Below, in pieces: positions 1 to 7,190 of a stretch of DNA of 25,109 nt. A model generated the notes under the pieces. The model was not told where the DNA came from. It made no database searches and saw nothing but the letters and a program-made list of their open reading frames with translations. Positions within the stretch are counted from its first letter, which is position 1; each line of letters opens with the position of its first letter. The position numbers and the translations under genes were made by a program. Source of the stretch: Neomoorella mulderi (lineage in GTDB: Bacteria; Bacillota; DSM-521; Neomoorellales; Neomoorellaceae); NCBI GenBank assembly GCA_011375465.1, contig DRZV01000096.1, positions 1 to 25,109 of the forward strand, written 5' to 3'.

Positions 1-2
1 AC

Positions 3-911
3 AACGCCTACGGTTATGGCCTCTTCACCGGGGGTCTGGGTATTCACTACGGGGCAGAAAAGCTGGGGGCCTCGGTTATACCCGTCTCAGGAGGCAATAC
101 CAAACGGCAGATAATGATCATGAAGGACTATGGCAGCACCGTCCTCACCTGCACCCCTTCCTATGCCCTTCACCTGGCCGAGGTGATGGGGGAGATGGGG
201 GTGAGCCCTGAGGAACTGAAGCTTCGCCTGGGGGTTTTTGGAGCAGAGCCCTGGTCGGAAAATATGCGCCGGGAAATAGAAAGACGCTTGAACCTTACCG
301 CCATAGATATTTACGGCCTCAGCGAAGTCATAGGGCCGGGGGTGGCCATCGAATGCCCGGAGAAAAATGGCCTGCACATATTTGGAGACCATTTTCTGGT
401 GGAGGTGGTGGATCCCAAGACAGGCCAGTCCTTACCTTTCGGTCAGCTGGGTGAACTGGTGATAACCTCCCTGACCAAAGAAGCCCTGCCGGTAATCCGC
501 TACCGCACCCGGGATTTGACCGCCCTCCTGCCGGGGAAATGCCCCTGCGGCCGCAGTTACGTGAGGGTAGCCCGCTTCACCGGCAGGACCGACGATATGC
601 TGGTCATCCGGGGTGTCAACGTATTCCCCTCCCAGGTGGAGAGCGTGCTCCTGGAGATGGGCGGCATAGAACCCCACTATCTCCTGGTGGTGGACCGCCA
701 AGGTGCTCTGGACACCTTAGAGGTCCAGGTGGAGGTTTCTGAGGAACTCTTTTCCGACAAGGTGAGGTGTTTGGAGGAGCTGGAGAGGAAGTTGAAGGCA
801 GAATTGGAAAGTGTTTTGGGGCTGAGCCTGAAGGTCACTCTGGTGGAACCGAAGAGCCTTCAGCGCAGCGAAGGCAAAGCGGTGAGGGTTATAGACAAAA
901 GGAAACTTTAG
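3..911 (+). CDS. paaK: Phenylacetate-CoA ligase (AMP-forming), 3' part
   Basis: The gene is cut by the left edge; the frame is open from base 3, so about 302 C-terminal residues of a family that is usually ~430 long are visible. The family activates phenylacetate or related aryl acids to the CoA thioester through an acyl-adenylate, in the cytoplasm. Seen: the glycine-rich stretch NAYGYGLFTGG at the edge, the adenylate-binding motif YGLSEVIGPG, the YRTRD motif, and the C-terminal-domain signature GRTDDMLVIRGVNVFPSQVE. The TAG stop at 909-911 is followed in the same frame by the ACT-domain gene. In Clostridia this pair often sits with indolepyruvate:ferredoxin oxidoreductase genes, which suggests a role in aromatic amino acid catabolism; the iorAB genes would lie outside the window. 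Substrate specificity (phenylacetate versus indoleacetate) cannot be read here. Confidence 0.93.
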   Translation, partial: NAYGYGLFTGGLGIHYGAEKLGASVIPVSGGNTKRQIMIMKDYGSTVLTCTPSYALHLAEVMGEMGVSPEELKLRLGVFGAEPWSENMRREIERRLNLTAIDIYGLSEVIGPGVAIECPEKNGLHIFGDHFLVEVVDPKTGQSLPFGQLGELVITSLTKEALPVIRYRTRDLTALLPGKCPCGRSYVRVARFTGRTDDMLVIRGVNVFPSQVESVLLEMGGIEPHYLLVVDRQGALDTLEVQVEVSEELFSDKVRCLEELERKLKAELESVLGLSLKVTLVEPKSLQRSEGKAVRVIDKRKL

Positions 912-974
912 GAGGGATCTGATCGGTTTTTTTTAGAAAATAAATCCGGGAGGCTGGCGGCCGTTACCCGGGAA

Positions 975-1337
975 TTGGCTCGGCATGATATAAACATACG
1001 GGCCCTCTCCATAGCCGACACCTCTGATTTCGGCATCCTGAGGCTTATTGTAAACGATCCGGAGAAGGCCTACAGGGTATTAAAAAATGCCGGCTTCACC
1101 GTCAGCCTTACCCAAGTGTTGGGGGTGGAAATGCCCGACAGGCCCGGCGGCCTGAGCAGGGTTTTAGATATCCTGGAGGAAAAGGGGATAAACATAGAGT
1201 ACTTGTACGCCTTCATAGGTCGGGGTGGGGAGGAGGCCCTGGTCATATTCCGGGTGGAGGACCTGGACAGGGCCATACAGGTGCTGCAGTCCCGCCAAAT
1301 CCCCCTTCTCACCGAAGAAAAGGCTTATTCCCTGTAA
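975..1337 (+). CDS. Tandem ACT-domain protein (amino-acid-binding regulator), start uncertain
   Basis: The product has two ACT domains in tandem. The first includes DINIRALSIADTSDFGILRL, the second VLGVEMPDRPGGLSRVLDIL followed by NIEYLYAFIG. ACT domains bind amino acids, and this short two-ACT protein is a usual neighbour of paaK in Clostridia, so a sensing or regulatory role in aromatic amino acid/arylacetate metabolism is inferred. The start given (TTG 975) is the first conventional in-frame start, but homology clearly begins earlier: codons 930-956 read FLENKSGRL, the usual first strand and helix of this family. No ATG, GTG or TTG lies in frame between the paaK stop and base 975 (only CTG 954), although an AGGAGG ribosome site sits at 910-915. 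The 5' end is therefore probably damaged or miscalled near the T8 run at 927-934. The stop is TAA, 13 bases before hisC. Confidence 0.85.
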   Translation: MARHDINIRALSIADTSDFGILRLIVNDPEKAYRVLKNAGFTVSLTQVLGVEMPDRPGGLSRVLDILEEKGINIEYLYAFIGRGGEEALVIFRVEDLDRAIQVLQSRQIPLLTEEKAYSL

Positions 1338-1350
1338 GGGGGTGGATCTT

Positions 1351-2445
1351 TTGCCTGTACCCCTTTGCCGTGAGACCATCCTGAACATAAAGCCCTATGT
1401 GCCGGGCAAACCCATCGAGGAAGTGGAGAGGGAGCTGGGCATAAGGGGGGTTATAAAGCTGGCTTCTAATGAAAACCCCATGGGCCCCTCCCCCAAGGCC
1501 CTGGAGGCCCTCCAAAGGTCATTGGCCAGGATCAACCTTTATCCCGATGGGAGCTGTTATAATCTCAAGAATAAGCTAGCTTCCCTCTGGGGCTGGCCTC
1601 CCGAGGGCATAGTGGTGGGCAACGGCGCCGATGAGGTTATAAAATTGGTGGCCGAAGCCTTTTTAAACCCGGGGGAGGAAGCCATAATGGCAGATCCCAC
1701 CTTTTCTGAATACGAATTTGCCACCCTTTTAATGGGAGGACGAGCAGTAAAGGTTCCCTGCCAGGATTGGCAGCACTCCCTGGAGGATATGGCTGAGAGG
1801 ATAACCCCTAATACGAAGCTGGTATTCATATGCAACCCCAATAACCCCACGGGAACCATAGTTAGGGGCGAGGACCTGGACAGCTTTTTAACCCGGGTGC
1901 CCGCCAGGGTGCTGGTGGTGCTGGACGAAGCCTACGCCGAATATGTGGAGGATCCCCAGTACAGGGAGGGCATAGATTACCTGAGACGGGGAGCAAAAAA
2001 CCTGGTGGTGCTGAGGACTTTTTCTAAAATATACGGGCTGGCGGGATTAAGGGTGGGTTATGGTTTGACTTCCCCTGAGGTGGCGGCCGCCCTCAACCGG
2101 GCGCGGGAGCCCTTTAACGTAAACCTCTTGGCTCAAGAGGCGGCTCTGGCGGCTTTAGAGGACCAGGAGCATAGGGATAAGAGCCGGGCCCTGAATAGAG
2201 AGGGCAAGGAGTATCTATATCGGGAGTTCAGGAGCCTGGGCCTGGAGTACGTCCCCTCCCAGACCAACTTTATCTTCGTGGACGTGAAGCGGGATGGACG
2301 GCAGATATTTCAGGAACTCCTGAAGAGGGGGATAATTGTCCGCACTGGGGACATCTTCGGCTACCCAACTTTTTTGCGGATAACCGTGGGTACACCGGAG
2401 CAGAACCGGCGCCTGGTGGAGGCCCTCAAGGAAATATTAGCCTAA
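1351..2445 (+). CDS. hisC: Histidinol-phosphate / aromatic aminotransferase (PLP-dependent, class I/II)
   Basis: This is a 364-residue fold-type I aminotransferase, the normal HisC length. Histidinol-phosphate aminotransferase transfers the amino group from glutamate to imidazole-acetol phosphate in histidine synthesis; many homologues also act on aromatic amino acids. Seen: KLASNENPMGPSP near the N-terminus, FICNPNNPTGT, VLDEAYAEY, and TFSKIYGLAGLRVGYG, where K226 is the PLP-binding lysine. The chosen start is TTG 1351, because AAGGGGGTG (1336-1344) lies 6 bases upstream and the protein then begins at the usual place; the longer open frame starting at 1225 overlaps the ACT gene and is not credible. 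No other his genes are near, and the neighbours (paaK, ACT protein) make a role in aromatic amino acid transamination equally plausible. Confidence 0.9.
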   Translation: MPVPLCRETILNIKPYVPGKPIEEVERELGIRGVIKLASNENPMGPSPKALEALQRSLARINLYPDGSCYNLKNKLASLWGWPPEGIVVGNGADEVIKLVAEAFLNPGEEAIMADPTFSEYEFATLLMGGRAVKVPCQDWQHSLEDMAERITPNTKLVFICNPNNPTGTIVRGEDLDSFLTRVPARVLVVLDEAYAEYVEDPQYREGIDYLRRGAKNLVVLRTFSKIYGLAGLRVGYGLTSPEVAAALNRAREPFNVNLLAQEAALAALEDQEHRDKSRALNREGKEYLYREFRSLGLEYVPSQTNFIFVDVKRDGRQIFQELLKRGIIVRTGDIFGYPTFLRITVGTPEQNRRLVEALKEILA

Positions 2446-2517
2446 AATAAAAAAACCGGGCATAAAATCCACCCTCTTCTTATAATTTATAGAGAGAAAC
2501 TGAACGGGGGGATATCC

Positions 2518-3102
2518 ATGCCGGCCTTTTTCCGCTTCAGGTGGGGATGGGCGCTTATGATTCTAGCCTTATTGCTGGTGGGGGGGTGCGGCAAGGGTAA
2601 AGGTTCCGGTCCGGCTCCTGTTCAACTACAGCTGCCCCCGCCTCCGGAAGGGGAAACGGCTGCCCAGAACAAACAGGAGAAGGGTCAAATCCAGGTGGTC
2701 CTCTACTTCGCCGATCCTTCGGGCAATTACCTGGTGCCGGAGAAACGCCCTCTCCCCAAGGTGGAGGGCTTGGCCCGGGCTACGGTGGAGGAGCTGATCA
2801 AGGGCCCTGCCCCCGGCTCTCCCAACCTGCCCACCATACCTAAAGGGACGGTGCTAAGGGACATAAACGTCAGGCCCGATGGATTGTGCCGGGTGGACTT
2901 CAGCCGGGAGCTTATAAAGAACCACAGCGGGGGCTCCCTGGGGGAGAGCCTTACGGTCTACTCCATAGTCAACACCCTTACCCAGTTCCCCACCATAAAG
3001 CAGGTGCAGATTTTGGTGGAAGGCCAGCTGGTGCCCACCATAGCCGGGCACGTGGATGTATCCAGCGCCATGACCCGAAATGAAAGCCTGATAAAGCCCT
3101 AA
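2518..3102 (+). CDS. GerMN-domain lipoprotein (sporulation/germination type)
   Basis: This is a 194-residue secreted lipoprotein. Residues 1-24 form a lipoprotein signal: a basic start, a hydrophobic stretch and a lipobox ending VGGC, so the cysteine should be lipidated and the protein anchored on the outer face of the membrane. A low-complexity Pro/Gln-rich linker follows, then one GerMN domain (about residues 65-185) with the conserved features ATVEELIKGP, RVDFSREL and VEGQLVPTIAGHVDVS. The domain is known from the germination protein GerM and from other surface proteins; its biochemical role is not established. The ATG at 2518 has a G-rich ribosome site (GGGGGGAT). A TATAAT lies at 2481-2486 but without a convincing -35 box. 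A terminator follows the gene, so it is probably monocistronic. Confidence 0.85.
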   Translation: MPAFFRFRWGWALMILALLLVGGCGKGKGSGPAPVQLQLPPPPEGETAAQNKQEKGQIQVVLYFADPSGNYLVPEKRPLPKVEGLARATVEELIKGPAPGSPNLPTIPKGTVLRDINVRPDGLCRVDFSRELIKNHSGGSLGESLTVYSIVNTLTQFPTIKQVQILVEGQLVPTIAGHVDVSSAMTRNESLIKP

Positions 3103-3118
3103 GCTCTTTGTATTTTGT

Positions 3119-3140
3119 GGTGTCCAGGGCACCTTTTTTT
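3119..3140 (+). terminator. Rho-independent terminator after the GerMN gene
   Basis: The arms GGTGT (3119-3123) and GCACC (3129-3133) pair around the loop CCAGG with one G-T wobble, and are followed directly by seven T residues (3134-3140). The stem is short but the position, 16 bases after the stop codon, is right. Confidence 0.75.
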
Positions 3141-3146
3141 ATTTTT

Positions 3147-3176
3147 GGCAGGATTTTTTAAAAAAGAGGTCGAATA
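3147..3176 (+). promoter_or_regulatory. Two-part intergenic element, copy 1 (upstream of the amidase)
   Basis: GGCAGGATTT at 3147-3156 is followed, 14 bases after the GCAGGA core, by GGTCGAATA (3168-3176). The same arrangement occurs upstream of tig and minC. The right half resembles a Spo0A box core (TGNCGAA) with one mismatch. It lies about 100 bases before the amidase start. Function is unknown. Confidence 0.4.
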
Positions 3177-3279
3177 GGACAGCGAAAAAAGTCGGAAGGG
3201 GAGAACCACCGGCCTGGTCCCGGTGTCTAAAAATATAGGGGAAGAGGCCGATTGTTACACTTAAAAAAGGAGCGGTTGT

Positions 3280-4824
3280 ATGAGAGCGAGGGCATGGCTT
3301 AGGGCGCTTCTGTTCATGGTCCTGGGGCTTTGGATCTGGTCCTGGGGTTCTCCCGCTAAAGCGGATACCCGTGTGAATCTTCTGATGAACGGTCAGCCGA
3401 TAAAGGGAGATGTGGCTCCCTACATAGACGGTAACGGCCGCACTATGGTGCCGGTCCGCTTCGTGATGGAGCAGCTGAAGGCAGAAGTGGAATGGCTGGA
3501 GCAGGAGCGGGGTGTGGTGGTCCGCCGGGGTTCCACGGTCATAAAATTATGGATCGGGAGCAGGAGGGCCCTGGTGGACGGCAAGGAGGTCTGGATGGAT
3601 ACGGTCCCCGTATTGAAAGGCGGACGCACCATGGTGCCGGTGCGCTTTTTGGCGGAAAACCTTGGAGGTGTGGTGGACTGGTCTTCTTCCACCCGGACGG
3701 TCACGCTCCTCCTGGCCCTCCCGGTGGAATGGGAGCAGGTTGAGATCACCGGCGATTGGGTTAACCTCCGCAAGGGCCCGGGTACCCAATACGAGATATT
3801 GACCACCCTTCCCCAGGGGATAAAGCTCAAATGCTACGGACAGCTGTACGGCTGGTACCAGGTGCGGTATAAGGACCAGCGGGCCTGGATAAGTTCCCAA
3901 TTTTCCCAGCCACTAGCAGATTCCCCTTCCAGGGAGGAAAATTCCTGCCTCTTGATAAGGGGGGTGGAGGTAAACCCACAGGGAGAAGAGACCAGGATAA
4001 AGGTCTTGGCCAATCTCCCTTGTCAATACAAAGTGAACCGCTGGGGTAACCGCCTGGTGGTGGACATACCCAACTCCCTCCTGGTGGCCCCCAAAGAGAG
4101 CCTGACCAAAGAGATAAGCAATTATCCTGTAGATAGGGTGCGCCTGGGGCAGTTCGATTCCACCACCGTAAGGCTGGTCTGCGACCTTTCCGGCCCGGCT
4201 GACTACTCTATAGAAAAAAGCGCACAAGGCCTGACCCTTAAGGTATTCCGGCCCTCTATAAAAAACAAGAAAATCGTAATAGACCCAGGCCATGGAACCG
4301 ATCCGAAGGGGTGCGATCCCGGGGCTATAGGCCCCACCGGGGTTAAAGAAAAGGACGTGAATCTGGCCATCTCCCTGAAGCTGGCCCAACTTTTGAGACA
4401 GGCGGGGGCCCAGGTATATCTCACCCGGGAAGGCGAATACTGCCCTTATGACCTCAGAGGTAGGGCCACCTATGCCAATCAGGTGGGGGCAGATATCTTC
4501 GTCAGCATCCACGCAGATGCCTCTCCTAATCCCTCTGCTTCCGGCACCACCACCTACTACTGCCCCATAAGGCAGGCGGAGGAGCGCAGGAGGCTGGCCC
4601 GTTGCCTCCAGGAGGCCCTGGTGGCGGAGGCCGGAAGGAAAGACCGGGGCATCCGGGAGGCCAATTTCGTGGTGATAAAATACACCCTTATGCCTTCGGT
4701 GCTGGTGGAAACGGCCTTTCTCTCCAACCCTGAAGAGGAACAGCTCCTTAACACCCCTTCCTTCCAGGAAAAGGTAGCCCGGGGGCTGTATCGGGGTATA
4801 GTGAATTATTTCTCCGGCACCTGA
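3280..4824 (+). CDS. N-acetylmuramoyl-L-alanine amidase (CuAO-N / SH3b / AMIN / Amidase_3)
   Basis: This is a 514-residue secreted wall hydrolase that cleaves the amide bond between N-acetylmuramic acid and L-alanine in peptidoglycan. Domains in order: signal peptide 1-28 (AKA then D); a copper-amine-oxidase-N-like region ~30-145 with two RTMVPVRF repeats; a bacterial SH3 domain ~154-210 (WVNLRKGPGTQYEIL, GWYQVRY); an AMIN domain ~226-325; and Amidase_3 ~331-514. The zinc and catalytic residues are present: H338 in IDPGHG, E357 in GVKEKDVN, H411 in SIHADAS and E477 in VLVETAFLSN. The three N-terminal modules probably target the enzyme to the wall. Start ATG 3280 has AAAAAAGGAG upstream. In spore formers such enzymes act in cell separation, engulfment or mother-cell lysis; which role applies here is not shown. 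It appears to be transcribed alone, with a 130-base leader. Confidence 0.93.
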   Translation: MRARAWLRALLFMVLGLWIWSWGSPAKADTRVNLLMNGQPIKGDVAPYIDGNGRTMVPVRFVMEQLKAEVEWLEQERGVVVRRGSTVIKLWIGSRRALVDGKEVWMDTVPVLKGGRTMVPVRFLAENLGGVVDWSSSTRTVTLLLALPVEWEQVEITGDWVNLRKGPGTQYEILTTLPQGIKLKCYGQLYGWYQVRYKDQRAWISSQFSQPLADSPSREENSCLLIRGVEVNPQGEETRIKVLANLPCQYKVNRWGNRLVVDIPNSLLVAPKESLTKEISNYPVDRVRLGQFDSTTVRLVCDLSGPADYSIEKSAQGLTLKVFRPSIKNKKIVIDPGHGTDPKGCDPGAIGPTGVKEKDVNLAISLKLAQLLRQAGAQVYLTREGEYCPYDLRGRATYANQVGADIFVSIHADASPNPSASGTTTYYCPIRQAEERRRLARCLQEALVAEAGRKDRGIREANFVVIKYTLMPSVLVETAFLSNPEEEQLLNTPSFQEKVARGLYRGIVNYFSGT

Positions 4825-4840
4825 GGGGGAATTGCCAGCA

Positions 4841-4866
4841 TCCTGAAATTGCTTGTAATTTCTGGA
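4841..4866 (+). terminator. Hairpin after the amidase gene (weak terminator candidate)
   Basis: TCCTGAAATT (4841-4850) pairs with AATTTCTGGA (4857-4866) around a 6-base loop with a single T-T mismatch. It lies 16 bases after the amidase stop, but no T-tract follows, so intrinsic termination is doubtful; it may only protect the 3' end. Confidence 0.35.
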
Positions 4867-4890
4867 CAGCGGGCTACAGGACAGCTTCGC

Positions 4891-4920
4891 TTGCAGCCTC
4901 CTTTATATTTTTGCTAAAAT
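4891..4920 (+). promoter_or_regulatory. Candidate promoter for the UPF0316-type gene
   Basis: TTGCAG (4891-4896), an 18-base spacer and TAAAAT (4915-4920); the -10 is preceded by TGC, giving an extended -10 (TGnTAAAAT). It sits 36 bases before the GTG start. The -35 is weak. Confidence 0.45.
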
Positions 4921-4955
4921 GGGAGCAGCACTTCTCTAGAGGGAGGAGATTTTAG

Positions 4956-5369
4956 GTGCTGTCCCTTTTGGGGGGAGCGCTCCTTATTTTTTTAGCCCGA
5001 GTAACCGACGTGAGCCTGGCCACCCTGAGGATGCTTTTCCTGGTCCGGGGCAAGCGGTATTATGCAGGAGGCATAGGTTTTTTGGAAGTGATCATATACA
5101 TCATGGCTTTAAAATATGTGGTGGATAGGCTTCACAGCCCCTTAAACCTGGTTTTCTACGCTTTGGGTTTTGCCGCTGGCAATGTGGTGGGTTCCTTCAT
5201 AGAGGAGAAAGTGGCCCTGGGTCAGGTGACCCTCCAGGTCATCACCGACCGCCGGCCCCTGGAACTGGCCCAAAGGTTGAGGTCCTTGGGACTGGGGGTT
5301 ACGGTAACCCATGGCTTGGGTTTAAACGGCCGTCATTATTATATCTCAGCCTCCCCAGAAAGGAGCTGA
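4956..5369 (+). CDS. UPF0316 / DUF5698-DUF2179 membrane protein, C-terminus displaced by a frameshift
   Basis: As it stands the frame encodes 137 residues starting at GTG 4956 (ribosome site AGGGAGGAG). Three membrane segments are visible: ~3-17 (GALLIFLARV), ~35-55 (GFLEVIIYIMALKYVV) and ~62-82. They are followed by a soluble start, VTLQVITDRRPLELAQRLRS. This is the DUF5698 membrane part plus the beginning of the DUF2179 domain; the function of the family is unknown. The family is usually ~170-180 residues long. The missing end is found in the next frame (5357-5479) and would be joined by one extra C in the run CCCC at 5353-5356, giving about 174 residues. The present stop (TGA 5367-5369) is therefore probably an artefact or a disabling mutation. 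Confidence 0.8.
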   Translation: MLSLLGGALLIFLARVTDVSLATLRMLFLVRGKRYYAGGIGFLEVIIYIMALKYVVDRLHSPLNLVFYALGFAAGNVVGSFIEEKVALGQVTLQVITDRRPLELAQRLRSLGLGVTVTHGLGLNGRHYYISASPERS

Positions 5370-5479
5370 GGGAGATCCAAGGCATTGTGGGGGAATGGGA
5401 TCCAGAGGCTTTTATGGTCATATGCGAAACCAGAGCCATTCAAGGGGGGTTCTGCCGATACCGCTGTAAAGAGCGCTAG
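5357..5479 (+). pseudogene. Displaced C-terminal part of the UPF0316-type protein (DUF2179 end)
   Basis: Bases 5357-5479 are open in a frame shifted by -1 from the preceding gene and encode 40 residues, including RKELREIQGIVGEWDPEAF and ICETRAIQGGF, then stop at TAG 5477-5479. This matches the usual ending of DUF2179 proteins (basic loop, 'DP-AF', then an R-GG-F tail). There is no start codon or ribosome site of its own, so it is only meaningful as a continuation of the gene at 4956. Confidence 0.7.
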
Positions 5480-5557
5480 CATGGAGGAGGGTTCTGGTCA
5501 TATCTATTTTCAAGGAGAAGTTAAGGAGAAGCACAAAATTTAAAGGAGCTGAGTTCC

Positions 5558-6370
5558 TTGCCTTATACAATTGGGCTTTTCGACTCCGGGATAGGGGGAC
5601 TTACGGTGATGAGGGAAATAAGGAGGCGCTTTCCCCATCACCATATGATCTACCTGGGTGATACCAAACATGTACCATACGGAAATCGCCATCCTGAGGA
5701 ACTCATAAGGCTGGCCTTTACCATCGTGGACTTTCTGGTGGCTGCGGGGGCCAATATAATCGTAGATGCCTGCAACACCACTTCTGCCCTGGCTTTACCC
5801 CTTTTAAAAAAGGCCTATAATCTGCCCTTTATCGGGGTCATAGAACCAGGGGCTAGGGAAGCCCTCAGGCTCAGCCCTAACAAAAGGATAGGGGTCTGGG
5901 CTACCCAGGCCACTGCGGCCAGCCAAGCCCATTTGCAGGCCATCAAATCCCTAGATCCCGAGGCCCAGGTTTTTTTACAGGCCTGCCCCTGTCTGGTTCC
6001 TCTGATAGAGGCGGGGAAAACCCGGGGTCCCGAGGTGGAAAGGGCGGTGAGGGAATACATGGCACCTTTAGAGCAGCAAGATATCGATACCCTGATCCTG
6101 GGATGCACCCATTACCCCTTTTTAACCCCGGTAATAAAAAAAATGGCCCAAAAGGGTATAAAAATAGTGGATCCCGCCCTTCCCACCGCAGCCGAATTGG
6201 AGGGATTCTTGCCTCCAGAAAATGCCCTGTCTGGTGAAAAGGGCCAGTGCCTCTTTTACGTAACCGGGGATCCCGGGAGATTTGCAGAAATAGCCTTCCA
6301 GCTGTTGGGATGGCCGGAATTGAAATACACCCAGCAGATAAAGCTGGAAAAGCTTCCTTTGGCTCTATAG
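5558..6370 (+). CDS. murI: Glutamate racemase
   Basis: This 270-residue enzyme of normal length interconverts L- and D-glutamate, supplying D-Glu for peptidoglycan stem peptides in the cytoplasm. Seen: IGLFDSGIGGLTVM with the catalytic-site D9, YLGDTKHVPYG, DACNTTSALALP with C72, and LILGCTHYPFL with C183. The two cysteines are the acid/base pair of this cofactor-independent racemase. The start is TTG 5558 with AAGGAG at 5543-5548, nine bases upstream; no better ATG is available before the conserved N-terminus. rdgB follows after 13 bases, so the two genes are probably co-transcribed. Confidence 0.96.
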   Translation: MPYTIGLFDSGIGGLTVMREIRRRFPHHHMIYLGDTKHVPYGNRHPEELIRLAFTIVDFLVAAGANIIVDACNTTSALALPLLKKAYNLPFIGVIEPGAREALRLSPNKRIGVWATQATAASQAHLQAIKSLDPEAQVFLQACPCLVPLIEAGKTRGPEVERAVREYMAPLEQQDIDTLILGCTHYPFLTPVIKKMAQKGIKIVDPALPTAAELEGFLPPENALSGEKGQCLFYVTGDPGRFAEIAFQLLGWPELKYTQQIKLEKLPLAL

Positions 6371-6383
6371 ATGGGAGGAGACC

Positions 6384-6980
6384 ATGAAAAAAATAGTGGT
6401 GGCTACCCGCAATGAAGGGAAATTGAGGGAATATCGGGCCCTTCTAGGAGATCTGGATCTGGAAATTTTGAGTCTAAAGGATTTTCCCCATTTAACCCTG
6501 CCCGGAGAGGAAGGGGAAAGCTTTTTAGAAAATGCTGTGAGGAAAGCCAGGTTTGTGGCCCAGGCTACAGGCCTTCCAGCCGTAGGGGACGACTCGGGTC
6601 TGGAGGTGGATTATCTGGAGGGAGAACCGGGGGTGCGTTCTGCCCGTTTTGCCGGCGAACCTCCTGACGATTTAAAAAATAATTTAAAGCTCCTGCAGCT
6701 TTTAGAGGGAGTTCCCTGGGACCAGCGCCGGGCCAGATTTCGCTGCATCCTGGTCTTGGCCCTCCCCTATGGCGGTTTTTTCATAACCGAGGGGGTTCTG
6801 GAAGGCTACATCCATATGGAAATGAGGGGAGATCAGGGCTTCGGCTATGACCCCCTTTTCTATGTACCCCGGTATGGTAAGACCCTGGCAGAATTGGGGG
6901 AAGAGATTAAGAATAAGATAAGCCACCGGGCTAAGGCCCTGGAAAAAATGAGACCTTTCGTGGAAGGGCTAGCCCAGTAA
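6384..6980 (+). CDS. rdgB: XTP/dITP (non-canonical purine NTP) pyrophosphatase, RdgB/HAM1 family
   Basis: This 198-residue house-cleaning enzyme hydrolyses ITP, dITP and XTP to the monophosphate plus pyrophosphate, keeping deaminated purines out of DNA and RNA. Seen: the N-terminal ATRNEGKLREY motif, FLENAVRKAR, GDDSGLEVDYLEGEPGVRSA with the metal-binding/catalytic pair D69-D70, and GFGYDPLFYV. The C-terminal SHRAKALEKM is also typical. The start ATG 6384 has a good GGGAGGAG ribosome site, and the gene follows murI by 13 bases, a common pairing in Firmicutes. The stop TAA is followed at once by the promoter of the tRNA cluster. Confidence 0.96.
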   Translation: MKKIVVATRNEGKLREYRALLGDLDLEILSLKDFPHLTLPGEEGESFLENAVRKARFVAQATGLPAVGDDSGLEVDYLEGEPGVRSARFAGEPPDDLKNNLKLLQLLEGVPWDQRRARFRCILVLALPYGGFFITEGVLEGYIHMEMRGDQGFGYDPLFYVPRYGKTLAELGEEIKNKISHRAKALEKMRPFVEGLAQ

Positions 6981-6988
6981 AATTGCTT

Positions 6989-7017
6989 TTGACATCTGCT
7001 TCGCTATAGGGTATAAT
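6989..7017 (+). promoter_or_regulatory. Consensus sigma-A promoter of the tRNA cluster
   Basis: TTGACA (6989-6994), exactly 17 bases, then TATAAT (7012-7017): a perfect match to the housekeeping consensus. It begins 9 bases after the rdgB stop and ends 11 bases before the first tRNA, so the start of transcription falls just upstream of tRNA-Gly. Confidence 0.95.
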
Positions 7018-7028
7018 ATTTTCTGCTT

Positions 7029-7102
7029 GCGGGTGTAGCTCAATGGTAGAGCCCCAGCCTTCCAAGCTGGTGGTGTGGGTTCGATTCCCATCACCCGCTC
7101 CA
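7029..7102 (+). tRNA. tRNA-Gly (UCC)
   Basis: The acceptor arms GCGGGTG and CACCCGC pair fully; the D arm is GTAGCTCAATGGTAGAGC; the anticodon stem CCAGC/GCTGG holds the loop CTTCCAA, so the anticodon is UCC; the T loop is TTCGATT. CCA is encoded at 7100-7102. First gene of a six-tRNA transcript. Confidence 0.97.
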
Positions 7103-7105
7103 GAG

Positions 7106-7182
7106 GCGCCTGTAGCTCAGCTGGACAGAGCAACGGCCTTCTAAGCCGTGGGTCGCAGGTTCGAATCCTGCCAGGCGCGCCA
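7106..7182 (+). tRNA. tRNA-Arg (UCU)
   Basis: The acceptor GCGCCTG pairs with CAGGCGC; the anticodon stem ACGGC/GCCGT holds CTTCTAA, anticodon UCU; the T loop is TTCGAAT; CCA is encoded at 7180-7182. It reads the AGA/AGG codons, which are heavily used in this window. Confidence 0.97.
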
Positions 7183-7190
7183 GCCCTGTG

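Noticed and set aside
909..911. Pyrrolysine-type UAG readthrough between paaK and the ACT gene
   Set aside because: Many genes here (murI, tig, folC, maf, minD) end in TAG, and a damaged 5' end of the ACT gene is a simpler explanation; retained only as an alternative in the findings.
3141..3279. c-di-AMP (ydaO) or c-di-GMP riboswitch before the amidase
   Set aside because: The conserved core sequences of both classes are missing and the region is too short for ydaO.
5481..5543. Small frame of 20 codons (MEEGSGHIYFQGEVKEKHKI) before murI
   Set aside because: It has an ATG but no ribosome site, lies between the displaced UPF0316 end and murI, and matches nothing I recognise; more likely leader sequence.
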